From the NCBI GenBank assembly GCA_029465975.1, contig CM055747.1:12629986-12693985 (forward strand): a stretch of DNA of 64,000 bases. The letters run 5' to 3'. The notes beneath the pieces were generated by a model that was not told the origin of the DNA, did not search any database, and worked only from the letters and a program-made list of their open reading frames with translations. Source of the stretch: Dallia pectoralis (Eukaryota > Chordata > Actinopteri > Esociformes > Umbridae). The translations under genes and the position numbers were made by a program. Shown here in pieces: positions 35,501 through 47,564 of this stretch; position 1 is the stretch's first letter, and each line of letters begins with the position of its first letter.

Positions 35501-36668
35501 TTCTTCTTTCTCTCTCTCTCCACCTCTGGCTCTGAAGGACAGGGGGACGGACAGGGAGAGAGCTAGTATTTGGAGCAGTGACTCTGAGGAGAGAGGTGGT
35601 CCAACAGTGTCTCTCTCCTCAGCCTCCCCCTCTTGCTACTTCTTGCTTCCCATTCCCAGCCGGTCTGATTCTTCCCCATCCCAACCTTATTTCCTCCTCC
35701 CTTCTCTTGTTTCCACTCACTCTCTCCCTCTCTTTCTCATGAATGTCACCTCTACTGACGGCGGCTGCTGCTGGAATTTGCGCGCACACAAGCGGAGACA
35801 CACACTCACACACACTATCAAACACACACTCTCGCTCGCTTTTGGTGGGGGGCGGGTGGGGGGAGTTTAGGTGAGAGCATGCCAGAAGAGGCGGAAGACA
35901 TATCTCTCTCTGTCCATCCTTCCTTTACGTTCCCGGCTTCCTTCTTTCGGGTCCTCTGTCCCGACTGCTACGCTGCCTCCGGATCTAAGTCGGCTGGATT
36001 ATCGCTCCGTCTCTCCGCTCATTATTCCCGCAGCCGGCATTTCCATGGCGGGCAAAGTTGATTATCTCGAGGCAACATGGTGACTGTTTGTTTCTCTCCT
36101 CTTGCGTTCCAATACTGTTAGAACCTCAACATGCATTTACTTTTCAATCGAAGAAGTGCGATTTTTATATGAAGATTACAACATTTTTGGGATTGTTTAC
36201 ATACATGACAGGGCATTGATTTTGTTCTATTTTTAACTTGGTTTTTAGCTTGTTTTTGGGTTGTGAGGGACAAGATGAGTGGAGAGGTGGGTTAGAAATG
36301 TACCAAATGAGAGTTGTTTTTTTATCGAACAGACGTTCTAACCTCACGGAGCCTTCTGTATTATTTACCGAAGATGTGACCTCACATGGTGTACACAGTG
36401 TTTTATAAGGCTAGCACATTTCTATCTCGTCACACTGGAGCATTCACATTGGATGTGTGACTGTACTTGAACTTTCTTAATCTCTTTCTCGGTCTTGGGG
36501 GCTGCGACACCAAAGCTGAAACCTTGCATAGACCTCATCACTCGCTCCAGGACTCACTCTCTCTGGACGTTCTCATCTCTTTCTGCTGCTTGAGAACAGA
36601 CAGACCCACTACAAGAGGGGCTGTTTGGAAGAAGGGAACCCCCCTCCCAAAGGTGAGAGGGGGGGAAG
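35501..36668 (+). promoter_or_regulatory. Putative fgf11 promoter and 5' untranslated region
   Basis: The 1.2 kb before the fgf11 start codon changes character: TC-rich tracts at about 35505-35720, a locally CpG-richer stretch at about 35920-36055, and a TATA-like TTTTATAAGG at 36402-36411, some 260 bp before the ATG. Which of these, if any, sets the transcription start cannot be decided here. The small frame ATGGCGGGCAAAG.. at 36044 ends after 12 codons and could be an upstream open frame if transcription begins before it. Confidence 0.4.
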
Positions 36669-36861
36669 ATGGCAGCTCTCGCCAGTTCTCTCATCAGACA
36701 GAAACGGGCTGTTAAGGACGACGGACAGAACCGACCGGTTGCCAACAAGAGGAAGCCCTGTCCCAAGAGCAACAAGTCACTGTGCCAGAAACAGATCCTA
36801 GTCCTCATCTCAAAAGTCAGACTATGTGGGGGTCGAAAAGGTCGAAACGAAAAGAGACCGG
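36669..36861 (+). CDS. fgf11: FGF homologous factor 11, first coding exon (A-type)
   Basis: The exon encodes 64 residues plus the first base of the next codon. It begins MAALASSLIRQKR and later has SLCQKQILVLISKVRLCGG, which I recognise as the A-type N-terminus of FGF11 (FHF3). The start has a good context (A at -3, G at +4). The reading frame runs to CCG-G at 36861, then the donor GTGAGT at 36862-36867; the phase-1 split fits the FHF family, whose exon 2 starts the beta-trefoil core. FHFs are not secreted: they bind the cytoplasmic tails of voltage-gated sodium channels, and the A-type N-terminal segment (roughly residues 2-20) is known in the family to promote long-term inactivation; basic clusters (KRK, RKGR) fit nuclear or intracellular location. 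The remaining exons are not visible in the following 27 kb. The exon is intact with no stop or frameshift. Which teleost paralogue (a or b) cannot be told. Confidence 0.92.
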
Positions 36862-36867
36862 GTGAGT

Positions 36868-37189
36868 CATATCTCTTCATCCACCATCTCATCCGAATGT
36901 TTTTGGGCAGAATGGCAGTCGATTGTAAAGACAAGATGTGCATTTAAGCCAGTCTGCAGTTTGTTTGGTAAATAGTTTCAGTGCCATTTCAAAATTGGTA
37001 TTTACATTGGGTTTTTTTTAAAACCAAACTTACATTTTGAGATATTTGTGTTGAATGTTTTGAAATAAACTTTAAGAAAAATAGATTGTCAATTTGGGCC
37101 ATTCCACTTCAGAATGATATGTATGCACTAGGCGTTGAAAAAGAAGACAGAAAGACACACAGAACAAAATCAGCAGCTGTCAGCTTTAG
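36868..37189. other. Start of fgf11 intron 1
   Basis: Follows the GTGAGT donor. Single-copy AT-rich sequence with no further coding signal; the open frame continuing from the exon to 36947 ends at a stop and is read-through only. Confidence 0.6.
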
Positions 37190-37951
37190 TGGCCTCTCTG
37201 ACTGCTAGAATAATTTACTTAACAGTCAGCTTTCGGGGCTTTCCTCACTGCTAGGATAACATAGTGTCCAGTTAGCTTCAGGGGCCTTTCTCACTGATAG
37301 CAGGATGTCACTATGAGTTAGCTTCAAGAGATTGTCTCACTGCTAAGCTGGTCAAATGTTGGAATGATGTAGTGTCCAGTCAGCTTCAGAGAGCTCCCTC
37401 TGCTAGAATGATGTAGTGTCCAGTCAGTTTCAAAGAGGTCCTTCTGCTAGGATAAAGTAGTGTCCAGTCAGCTTCAGAGAGCTCCCTCTGCTAGGATAAT
37501 GTAGTGTCCAGTCAGTTTCAAAGAGGTCCTTCTGCTAGGATAATGTAGTGTCCAGTCAGCTTCTGAGGGCTCCCTCTGCTAGGATAATGTAGTTTCCAGT
37601 CAGCTTCTGAGGGCTCCCTCTGCTAGGATAATGTAGTGTCCAATCAGCTTCTGAGGGCTCCCTCTGCTAGGATAATGTAGTGTCCAGTCAGCTTCTGAGG
37701 GCTCCCTCTGCTAGGATAATGTAGTGTCCAGTCAGCTTCTGAGGGCTCCCTCTGCTAGGATAATGTAGTGTCCAGTCAGTTTCAAAGAGGTCCTTCTGCT
37801 AGGATAATGTAGTGTCCAGTCAGTTTCAAAGAGGTCCTTCTGCTAGGATAATGTAGTGTCCAGTCAGCTTCTGAGGGCTCCCTCTGCTAGGATAATGTAG
37901 TGTCCAGACAGCTTCTGAGGGCTCCCTCTGCTAGGATAATGTAGTGTCCAG
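37190..37951. repeat. 44-bp minisatellite, left part
   Basis: Units carry CTGCTAGGATAATGTAGTGT, CCAGTCAGCTTCTGAGGGCT and CCCT; an alternate type has CAGTTTCAAAGAGGTCCTT. The first copies, up to about 37380, are longer and diverged, while later ones are nearly identical, so the array is old at its left edge and fresh inside. It is cut at GTGTCCAG by a hAT insertion. Confidence 0.95.
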
Positions 37952-39591
37952 TAGGGGTGGGCGATATGGGAAAAATATCATATCACGATTTTTTCAGGAA
38001 AAATCACGATTCACGATTTTATCACGATTCTTTTTCATGTTGCTTTTTAAGACTATTTTGCAAATTACTGAGCTGCAATAAAAGCAAAGTATATCTCCAT
38101 TTAAAAAATATAGCGATACAAGGTAACAAAACATAAAAGGGAAAAAAATGTTAAAGTAGCATATTTTAATCACGTGTATATTTAATGGAAGTGCAATGGT
38201 GCAAAGAAGCACCTTCATTCTCATCCGCAGCTTCACCATCCATTCACTGTGTAACCTGCCATCCATCTACAGCATCAGATGATCTACTGTGTTATCATCC
38301 TGAATTAATTGAATTAGGATGAATTATGAATTATCAAGTAAAACATTTTACTAAAATAGTATGTAGCCTATTTATTGTCTTATGTAACCATACAATACAA
38401 AATTAAAACCATGATTTTAAAATGCACAGGCTATGATATTTAAATTTCTAAAGATCGAATAAATGAAAATCCATAAAACTGTATGTCCTATTTTGATGTA
38501 ATAAATGCTAAAACATTTTAGATCACAAGCGACGTGCAATCAAATGATTTGCGCATGATTGGCCGTATATATTGCAACACAGACTGTTGAAATAAAAACA
38601 TTAGGCTACAGTGTATAATTCGATCATTTACATTTGTAAAATGTATTATAGTAATTACAGCCCAGTAACTAAGGCACTATAGACAATGAAACACGTATTT
38701 TACAACACAGTTTGTATATTGGTCACCGTCGGGTATATTCTGCTGTTACCCGGTAGATACATTAATCAATTTCGTTTTATATTTTCGTTCTGTTTATTTA
38801 GTAAAACATATATTTCTTTATAACGTAGGCCTACCTCTTTTTTCTAGTTCATTCAAATTCAACCAAGCCAATCAATCTATTATCTATGTATATCTCACAG
38901 CTTTTGTCTGCCTGAGCAGGACACGCATACTAACCGGTTGCACTGCACACAGTGTTCATTAGTGATGTTATGAGTGCACATGAGACAGCAGTGCTTAATC
39001 TGTTACATATATCCAGTTTCATGTAGACCAGACCAAAACGCATCCAGTTTTATATAGACCAGACCAAAACGGATCCAGTTTCATATAGACCAGACCAAAA
39101 CGCGTCAAGTTTCATGTAGACCAGACCAAAACGCGTCAAGTTTCATGTAGACCAGACCAAAACGCATCCAGTTTTATATAGACCAGACCAAAACGGATCC
39201 AGTTTTATATAGACCAGACCAAAACGGTGTCCAATATAGATCAAAACGAGATCAGACCAAAACGCGTCCAGTTTCTGAAAACGGGACAAGGTAAAATGCA
39301 CGTATTTAGGAAAAGTTATGGAAGAACGAGGCTGTAGCTTTTCAACATTATATATTTATTTTAATTACTTACTGCAACGCCCGCGGGCATGGGCTGTTGG
39401 CGCTTCTAGTGTTAACACGCTGACATCTAGCGCACCGCGCATTGCATGTTGATACGTAGCTGAAAAAACGCCATAGATCTGCATCTAATTGAACGTGCAC
39501 TGGAGCGCGATTCTACGATATTTCCGAAAAAGTGAATCGTGGAGACATTTTAATAGTCCACGATTAAATATCGTCATATCGCACACCCCTA
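37952..39591. mobile_element. hAT-type element inserted in the 44-bp array
   Basis: The ends are TAGGGGTGGGCGATATG and, reversed, TAGGGGTGTGCGATATG (16 of 17 match), with an exact 8-bp duplication GTGTCCAG (37944-37951 and 39592-39599) taken from the array unit. Subterminal ATCACGATT repeats are typical of fish hAT ends. No transposase frame survives, so it is a 1640-bp non-autonomous element. It holds a 31-bp tandem array at about 39006-39262. Confidence 0.95.
39006..39262. repeat. 31-bp tandem array inside the hAT
   Basis: About eight copies of TATAGACCAGACCAAAACG followed by SATCCAGTTTYA-like sequence; units alternate between CATGTAGACC and TATATAGACC. The right end is degraded (GATCAAAACGAGATCAGACC). 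Confidence 0.92.
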
Positions 39592-39845
39592 GTGTCCAGT
39601 CAGCTTCTGAGAGCTCCCTCTGCTAGGATAATGTAGTGTCCAGTCAGCTTCAGAGAGCTCCCTCTGCTAGGATAATGTAGTGTCCAGTCAGCTTCAGAGA
39701 GCTCCCTCTGCTAGTATAATGTAGTGTCCAGTCAGCTTCAGAGAGCTCCCTCTGCTAGGATAATGTAGTGTCCAGTGAGCTTCTGAGGGCTCCCTCTGCT
39801 GGTATAATGTAGTGTCCAGTCAGCTTCTGAGGGCTCCCTCTGATA
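39592..39845. repeat. 44-bp minisatellite, right part
   Basis: About six copies continuing the 37190-37951 array after the hAT; here the CAGCTTCAGAGAGCTCC type is more common than on the left. Confidence 0.95.
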
Positions 39846-40365
39846 ACATAGATCAATGATGTATCCAGTTGGCTTGTCTTACAATATCAATTTCTACAGT
39901 TCTTGTACCAGATAGTGATTAGTTTATCCCTGCAGGAACATGGACTACAAAGAGAAAAGCCTAATCGTGCAACCTCATTCTAAGACCAGTGCACCTCTTA
40001 GACCTGTCTTTAGGGAGGTAATTAGAGCAACATTTTACAGTTAAACTTTGCGTATGTGTTTGTGTTCATGAACGGCGTTGCTATGTATGCATCAATGTGT
40101 GCGTAAGTGTGTGTGTGTGTGTTTCATGTAGGCAGGTGTGTTGGCACTGTGTACTGTAAGAACAGAACACCCACTGATAAGTTTGAGTTGTGTCAAAGTT
40201 AGGCCTGTCGCGATAGTCGATATATTGACTTATCGCGCGATATATGTAAATGAGCGTGATCATTTTTGGTGCTGCGATATATTACATTCATTTTTACATA
40301 CAAAATGAATGTTACCAACATTTTACTTGATCGAGCTGCTCTGTCATCTCGTCTCCTTTGTCGAA

Positions 40366-40571
40366 AGAGGAGGCGGGGCTCAGGCGGCGGGGCTCAGGAG
40401 GCGGGGCTCAGGAGGCTGGGCTCAGGAGGCTGGGCTCAGGAGGCTGGGCTCAGGAGGCGGGGCTCAGACAGAGGAGGCGGGGCTCAGACAGAGGAGGCGG
40501 GGCTCAGACAGAGGAGGCGGGGCTCATGCAGAGGAGGCGTGGCTCAGGCAGAGGAGGCGGGGCTCAGGCAG
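40366..40571. repeat. GC-rich 14/20-bp array inside the hAT
   Basis: Units GGCGGGGCTCAGGA or GGCTGGGCTCAGGA (14 bp) on the left, AGGCGGGGCTCAGACAGAGG (20 bp) on the right. Three overlapping frames (82-125 codons) stay open only because of the repeat. GGCGGGGC matches a GC box core, though no function is implied. Confidence 0.92.
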
Positions 40572-40989
40572 CGTCTGACACACACAGAGCAGACACCCAA
40601 ACGTGAACCCACTGCACTGTGCTATTATGACACTGTGTTATAAAGTGGACTGTTTCATAGTGACATACAGCCAGTTAGGAAGAATAAGTCCAAATAGAGT
40701 TGGTTTCAAAGCCGCAATCTTCAGCTCCGGTGTGGGAACATTTAGGCTTTAAGCCGAAAACACAACCATCCCACCCAGTTTATGAACATGGGAACAAGAA
40801 CTACATCTGTAGCTGTAACGGGGTCTTCCAGACAGTTATGTGTTTCAGAGGCCTTTTCTCGTCAGTGTAAATATAAACGCAATAGCGCATAATGGCGCAC
40901 ACTCACAGATCGAGTAACTCACAGACAGCGTTACTCACAGATAGCATAACTCGCAGATAGCGTAACGCTATAGGCCTATAGACAAAGAG

Positions 40990-41217
40990 ATGCAGACATT
41001 AAACACGGTAGAAAAACCAGCATTTAAAAATATGCTTCAAACCGTTGACAAACAGTACGAATGGCCAAAGAAAATGTACATCTCCCAAACTGCCATTCCA
41101 TCCTTGTACATTACAGTCAAAGACGACATTCTGAAGGAAATAAAAGACATGTCCTTTTACTCTGCCACTACAGATACGTGGTCAAGCTCAAATAGGACGC
41201 CTTATAGTTCTTGTTAA
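40990..41217 (+). pseudogene. hAT (ZBED-like) transposase fragment
   Basis: A 75-codon frame with NTVEKPAFKNMLQTVDKQYE followed by SQTAIPSLY and, near its end, FYSATTDTWSS. These are the conserved stretches of the N-terminal part of hAT transposases, where the D of TTDTWSS is the first catalytic aspartate. The frame then stops and the rest of the catalytic core is missing, so the copy is inactive. It lies in the + orientation within the 40200-41481 element, immediately after its GC-rich array. Confidence 0.85.
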
Positions 41218-41489
41218 CTTGCACTTTTTTGTTAACAAAGGTGTATTTATTATTTATTTGTTTTATTTATTTAAGATATATTTTTTCACATGTCTAAATA
41301 TTCTAAAGAATAAAACAGTCTTTGTTCTTTGAAAGAGTGTACCTGCATTATTATGCTATTATATTGTCATTATGTAATCAGTGGCATAACATGGTCAAAA
41401 AAATCGCAATAATATTGTTTATCGCAATTAATTCTGTCGCAATATATCGCACAACCAAATGTAGTTATCGTGACAGCCCTAGTCAAAGT

Positions 41490-43621
41490 GCCTTTAACCT
41501 ATTCCTCTCCAGTCCGGAGATAACAAACGTACTTCAGATTGAAACCAATGGATGTGTTCCAATCTACGTAACCTTGCCACCGGCCGAAGACATTACAGTC
41601 ATTACAACACCGCCTCTTCAGTGTCCACTCACTAGCAATATCACGCTGCCTCACAAGGTAAATGGCAGGTATATGGACAGTGAAGCATCCTAGCAGCCGC
41701 CATATTGAGTGTATAACCCACAGTGTTTATCATACTGTACCCAATCTAGATAATCCCTGTTTAGAGGGTACCTTTTTACCATGTGATAATGCTGTGTGCC
41801 AGATGTGGCTGAACAGTGTTGAGTCAAGAGGCGCTGCTCTGTGCCATTTCAGACATAAGCTCTTTGCGTGACCAAATGCTATCCGAGTGTGATTGTGAGT
41901 ATCTGTGTGTGCTGTCGGAATGTTTTTTTTTAATATACGGTGTGTGTGTGTTACCCTCCCGTATGTGTTTATGCATCTGTGTGTGGGTAATGCCCCAGAT
42001 TAATGTAGATTTACCATCCACTTCAGAGGTCTGAAATAGTAACATGCTTTATTCACTATCCTTTAGTTGCTACACATCTGCTATGCGTCATTGGTTCGGT
42101 ATGGTAATATCTATTGGCATAGCAACTTCGGCTGACACTGTAAGCAACAGTGAAACGCAACGGAAAGGCTAGATGCTCTCACATATGACTGAGTATTGGA
42201 CAGCTTCAGGACTGTAAATGACTCACACTTGGGTTCACTTCAGTGTGAAGTACTCACTGTATTGCCTTCATCATTGCTCTCTTCTTGGATGAAATGAAAA
42301 TGTGTTGTAAATACATTTCAGGGTGGTCAGAGTACAGCTGTAATGTGTAAATGTGTACTTCATAGAGTAAGAAACACAACCCCAACCCCTGGTTCTCACA
42401 TTTGCGTCTTTATCTATCGTCAGATAACAGAAATACGCATCTATGAGTCCTTAATTGATACTTTTTTTGTTAGTAGCGTGCAGAGATCGGCAGCATAAAT
42501 TTGTGCTCCAGTTGCAATGGTGTTTGTGTAAATATAAAAACATATCTGAATTAGATACATTCTGATGTCATAAATACATGCTGTCGAGCTATGTTGATGA
42601 CTAATATGTGATGTATGGCATTACATGATTTATGAACCGACTTCTTGATTTATGGCACTGACATGGTCCACCAAGAAACACATTGGCTACCGTGATCAGA
42701 ACTAAGGCAATGACTGAAAGGGACAATAACGTGATTAATTATTGAGACGTTATTGAGATGTTTAAGATTATGGCAACTGCTTTGGACAATGATTTACCTT
42801 CCACATCTTCCAGATCTGGTCCTTTTAAAGATGAATTCCCAACTGGTTCAATAGATTCATGTATACCGATAAATCCATAATTGCCTTCATAGCTTTTCCA
42901 AGGAGTTATCAGACCTGGGAAAAGAGGGATATTGCGGTGTGAACTGCTCTTTCCATTGCGCACACACACACACACACAGACACACACACTCACACACACA
43001 CACATCCTGGCCAAAGACATCTGGGCAAGATGAGAATGAGACGTAATATGAGCTGAAGCTATAAACTATCTGCCGTTAGCTCTTAATGACACAGAGTTTG
43101 GTTCAAAGAATCTTCTGCCCTATAGGTGGGTTAAAGCAAGGCATCAAAAAGACCAGTCCACTGCACTGAGAGTATGGAAATGTGCTGCCGCTCACAGATC
43201 TTGGGCGCTTTCAGCGAGCTGGAGACTAGGTCACAAGGAGAGATCCAGCGAAGGATAGCATTAAGCTGACCGCAAACGATCAGGGCCCTGAAATCGCTTA
43301 CTTGACAACACCTGATCAGTCAGTGCAGTTTTAGGTAGCCTCCTATCAGACGTTACTGACTGCAACAGGGGTCAGAGTGAGAAGAGAAGAGGAGAAGGAA
43401 AGACGAAGCAGAGAGAGAGAGAGAGAGTAGGAGGAAGAAAGAGGGGGGGGAAAGAACAGAGACAGAGTCTGATGAGATTAGGAGGAGAGATAACCATAGG
43501 AAATAAAGATGGCTGAGCTGGTTGAAAGTATATCAGAAAGATGCAAATATGACAGTAATGATAGAGGATATCTAAGAGGTAATAGATAGGGAGGTACTGG
43601 TACAAAGTGTCAATGAAAAGC
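41490..43621. other. Unique sequence with CA microsatellite
   Basis: No exon recognised. CA-rich runs at about 42960-43003 and a GA-rich stretch at about 43376-43460 are present. Small frames (60-93 codons) have no domain. Confidence 0.5.
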
Positions 43622-46600
43622 TAGAGATAATAACATGTAATAGAGATGGCAGTACTGATGGAGAATCACATGTAATAGAGATGGCAGTACTGATGGAGAA
43701 TCACATGTAATAGAGATGGCAGTACTGGTATAGAATCACATGTAATAGAGATGGCGGTACTGGTATAGAATAACATGTAATAGAGATGGCAGTACTGGTA
43801 TAGAATCACATGTAATAGAGATGGCAGTACTGATGGAGAATCACATGTAATAGAGATGGCAGTACTGATGGAGAATCACATGTAATAGAGATGGCAGTAC
43901 TGGTATAGAATCACATGTAATAGAGATGGCAGTACTGGTATAGAATAACATGTAATAGAGATGGCAGTACTGGTATAGAATCACATGTAATAGAGATGGC
44001 AGTACTGGTATAGAATAATATGTAATAAAGATGGCAGTACTGGTATAGAATAACATGTAATAGAGATGGCAGTACTGGTATAGAATAACATGTAATAGAG
44101 ATGGCAGTACTGGTATAGAATAACATGTAATAGAGATGGCAGTACTGGTATAGAATAACATGTAATAAAGATGGCAGTACTGGTATAGAATAACATGTAA
44201 TAGAGATGGCAGTACTGGTATAGAATAACATGTAATAGAGATGGCAGTACTGGTATAGAATAACATGTAATAGAGATGGCAGTACTGGTATAGAATCACA
44301 TGTAATAGAGATGGCAGAACTGGTATAGAATAATATGTAATAAAGATGGCAGTACTGGTTTAGAATAATATGTAATAAAGATGGCAGTACTGGTATAGAA
44401 TAACATGTAATAGAGATGGCAGTACTGGTATAGAATCACATGTAATAGAGATGGCAGTACTGATGGAGAATAACATGTAATAAAGATGGCAGTACTAGTA
44501 TAGAATAACATGTAATAGAGATGGCAGTACTGGTATAGAATAACATGTAATAGAGAGAGATGTATAGAATAACATGTACTGAGATGGCAGTACTGGTATA
44601 GAATAACATGTAATAGAGATGGCAGTACTGGTATAGAATAGTACTGGTATAGAATAAAATGTAATAGAGATGGCAGTACTGGTATAAGAATAACATGTAA
44701 TAGAGATGGCAGTACTGATGGAGAATCACATGTAGTAGAGATGGAAGAATAAATGTAATAGAGATGGCAGTACTGGAATATGTAAGAGTACTGGTATAGA
44801 ATCACATGTAATAGAGATGGCAGTACTGGTATTGAATAACATGTAAGAGAGATGGCAGTACTGGTATAGAATAACATGTAATAGAGATGGCAGTACTGGT
44901 ATAGAATCACATGTAATAGAGATGGCAGTACTGATGGAGAATAACATGTAATAGAGATGGCAGTACTGGTATAGAATAACATGTAATAGAGATGGCAGTA
45001 CTGGTATAGAATAACATGTAATAGAGATGGCAGTACTGGTATAGAATAACATGTAATAGAGATGGCAGTACTGGTATAGAATAACATGTAATAGAGATGG
45101 CAGTACTGGTATAGAATAACATGTAATAGAGATGGCAGTACTGGTATAGAACCAAATCTAATAGAGATGGCAGTACTGGTATAGAATAACATGTAATAGA
45201 GATGGCAGTACTGGTATAGAATCACATGTAATAGAGATGGCAGTACTGATGGAGAATAACATGTAATAGAGATGGCAGTACTGGTATAGAATAACATGTA
45301 ATAGAGATGGCAGTACTGGTATAGAATCACATGTAATAGAGATGGTATTACAGGGATAGAATAACATGTAAGAGATGGCAGTACTGGTATAGAATAACAT
45401 GTAATAGAGATGGCAGTACTGGTATGGAATAACATGTAATAGAGATGGCAGTACTGGTATAGAATAACATGTAATAGAGATGGCAGTACTGGTATAGAAT
45501 AACATGTAATAGAGATGGCAGTACTGGTATAGAATCACATGTAATAGAGATGGCAGTACTGGTATAGAATAACATGTAATAAAGATGGCAGTACTGGTAT
45601 AGAATAACATGTAATAGAGATGGCAGTACTGGTATAGAATAACATGTAATAGAGATGGCAGTACTGGTATAGAATAACATGTAATAGAGATGGCAGTACT
45701 GGTATAGAATCACATGTAATAGAGATGGCAGAACTGGTATAGAATAATATGTAATAAAGATGGCAGTACTGGTATAGAATAACATGTAATAGAGATGGCA
45801 GTACTGGTATAGAATAACATGTAATAGAGATGGCAGTACTGATGGAGAATCACATGTAATAGAGATGGCAGTACTGGTATAGAATAACATGTAATAGAGA
45901 TGGCAGTACTGGTATAGAATAACATGTTATAGAGATGGCAGTACTGGTATAGAATCACATGTAATAGAGATGGCAGTACTGGTTTAGAATAATATGTAAT
46001 AAAGATGGCAGTACTGGTATAGAATAACATGTAATAGAGATGGCAGTACTGGTATAGAATAACATGTAATAGAGATGGCAGTACTGATGGAGAATCACAT
46101 GTAATAGAGATGGCAGTACTGGTATAGAATAACATGTAATAGAGATGGCAGTACTGGTATAGAATCACATGTAATAGAGATGGCAGTACTGATGGAGAAT
46201 AACATGTAATAAAGATGGCAGTACTGGTATAGAATAACATGTAATAGAGATGGCAGTACTGGTATAGAATAACATGTAATAGAGATGGCAGTACTGGTAT
46301 AGAATAACATGTAATAGAGATGGCAGTACTGGTATAGAATAACATGTAATAGAGATGGCAGTACTGGTATAGAATCACATGTAATAGAGATGGCAGTACT
46401 GGTATAGAATAACATGTAATAGAGATGGCAGTACTGGTATAGAATAACATGTAATAGAGATGGCAGTACTGATGGAGAATCACATGTAATAGAGATGGCA
46501 GTACTGATGGAGAATCACATGTAATAGAGATGGCAGTACTGGTATAGAATAACATGTAATAGAGATGGCAGTACTGGTTTAGAATAATATGTAATAGAGA

Positions 46601-46870
46601 TGGCAGTACTGGATGGCAGTAGATGGCAGTACTGGTATAGAATCACATGTAATAAAGATGGCAGTACTGGTATAGAATAACATGTAATAGAGATGGCAGT
46701 ACTGGTATAGAATAACATGTAATAGAGATGGCAGTACTGATGGAGAATCACATGTAATAGAGATGGCAGTACTGATGGAGAATCACATGTAATAGAGATG
46801 GCAGTACTGGTATAGAATCACATGTAATAGAGATGGCAGTACTGATGGAGAATCACATGTAATAGAGATA
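43622..46870. repeat. 35-bp minisatellite, about 92 copies
   Basis: Unit AGAATAACATGTAATAGAGA plus TGGCAGTACTGGTAT. Main variants are GATGGAGAATCAC, AATCAC, AATAATATG with AATAAAG, and GCAGAACTGG, which recur as blocks (GCAGAACTGG at 44313 and 45727). A damaged, indel-rich stretch lies at about 44550-44800. The unit of 35 bp cycles frames, so minus-strand open frames of 71-379 codons arise; these are artefacts. Confidence 0.97.
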
Positions 46871-47560
46871 CAAATACTGAGTACCTAAGTAGTGAATGCA
46901 TAGCAGAACAATGAATGATATGGAAATGGTGACAGATAAAGAGAGAATCTAGAGGTGATGGAATGAGAAGAGATATAGTGTTATGCGTTATCGGAGGTGA
47001 GAAACGTTTTTCTGTCATTCTGAAATGAATATACAAAGGCATTTTGAGATTTAGTGAGTTTTGAGAGGGAAACCATTGGTATGTTTATTACACAGAAGAA
47101 TACGACACAACAAATAAGAAAAAAAACTGGTACATCAATACCAATCACTACCAGAATAACAGAATAATTCTCCTAATAATTCTACTATAATTCTACTAAA
47201 ACATGTGTGTGTGTTTGTGTGCGTGCGTGCGTGTGTGTGTGTGTGTGGGGGGTGGGGGGGTGGGTGTTGGGGGTGCGGGACATGATGCATTTATTGCTTC
47301 ACGGTGCTTGCTGGTCCATGAGATTTTTTTCTCAGTCTTCTAAAGGTCATTTTTCTTTTTGCTTGAGTAATTAGATCGAAGGCAGGTAATGGCTCTGTAC
47401 AATACAGAGACTTTATTTTAAACCTGAAGACTGTAAAGAGACATCAAGAGACCGATCTTGTTTGGTAATTATGGATATCCCCATTGTAATCATATTTCTG
47501 ATAATCTCTAGAAAAGACACCAAAGGGATGTAAAAAAATTATTAGTCATACTTTCATTTT
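46871..47560. other. Unique spacer with G-rich tract
   Basis: Nothing coding recognised. A GT run followed by a G-rich tract at 47201-47278 is described separately. Confidence 0.5.
47247..47273 (+). other. G-quadruplex candidate
   Basis: G-runs of 6, 7, 3 and 5 are separated by T, T and TGTT, which fits the four-tract, short-loop pattern for an intramolecular quadruplex. It directly follows a mixed GT/GC microsatellite (47201-47246). Confidence 0.75.
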
Positions 47561-47564
47561 AATT

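Larger units (their letters stand above)
40200..41481 (+). mobile_element. hAT element with transposase fragment
   Basis: The ends are TAGGCCTGTCGCGATA and, reversed, TAGGGCTGTCACGATA, with an exact 8-bp duplication GTCAAAGT (40192-40199 and 41482-41489). Both ends are rich in ATCGCGATAT-like motifs. A tandem GC-rich array sits at 40366-40571 and a transposase fragment at 40990-41217. At 1282 bp it is an internally deleted derivative. Confidence 0.95.

Noticed and set aside
36044..36083. Small frame starting ATGGCGGGCAAAG upstream of fgf11
   Set aside because: Twelve codons then a stop; not recognised as an FHF alternative exon. Kept only as a possible upstream open frame.
36862..36947. Extension of the fgf11 frame past the donor
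   Set aside because: A consensus GTGAGT donor at the expected phase-1 position and loss of similarity show this is intron.
40309..40643. Three overlapping Gly/Arg/Ala-rich frames
   Set aside because: Created by the GC-rich array inside a hAT element.
43841..46751. Minus-strand frames of up to 379 codons rich in Tyr/Ser/Cys
   Set aside because: Artefacts of the 35-bp array.
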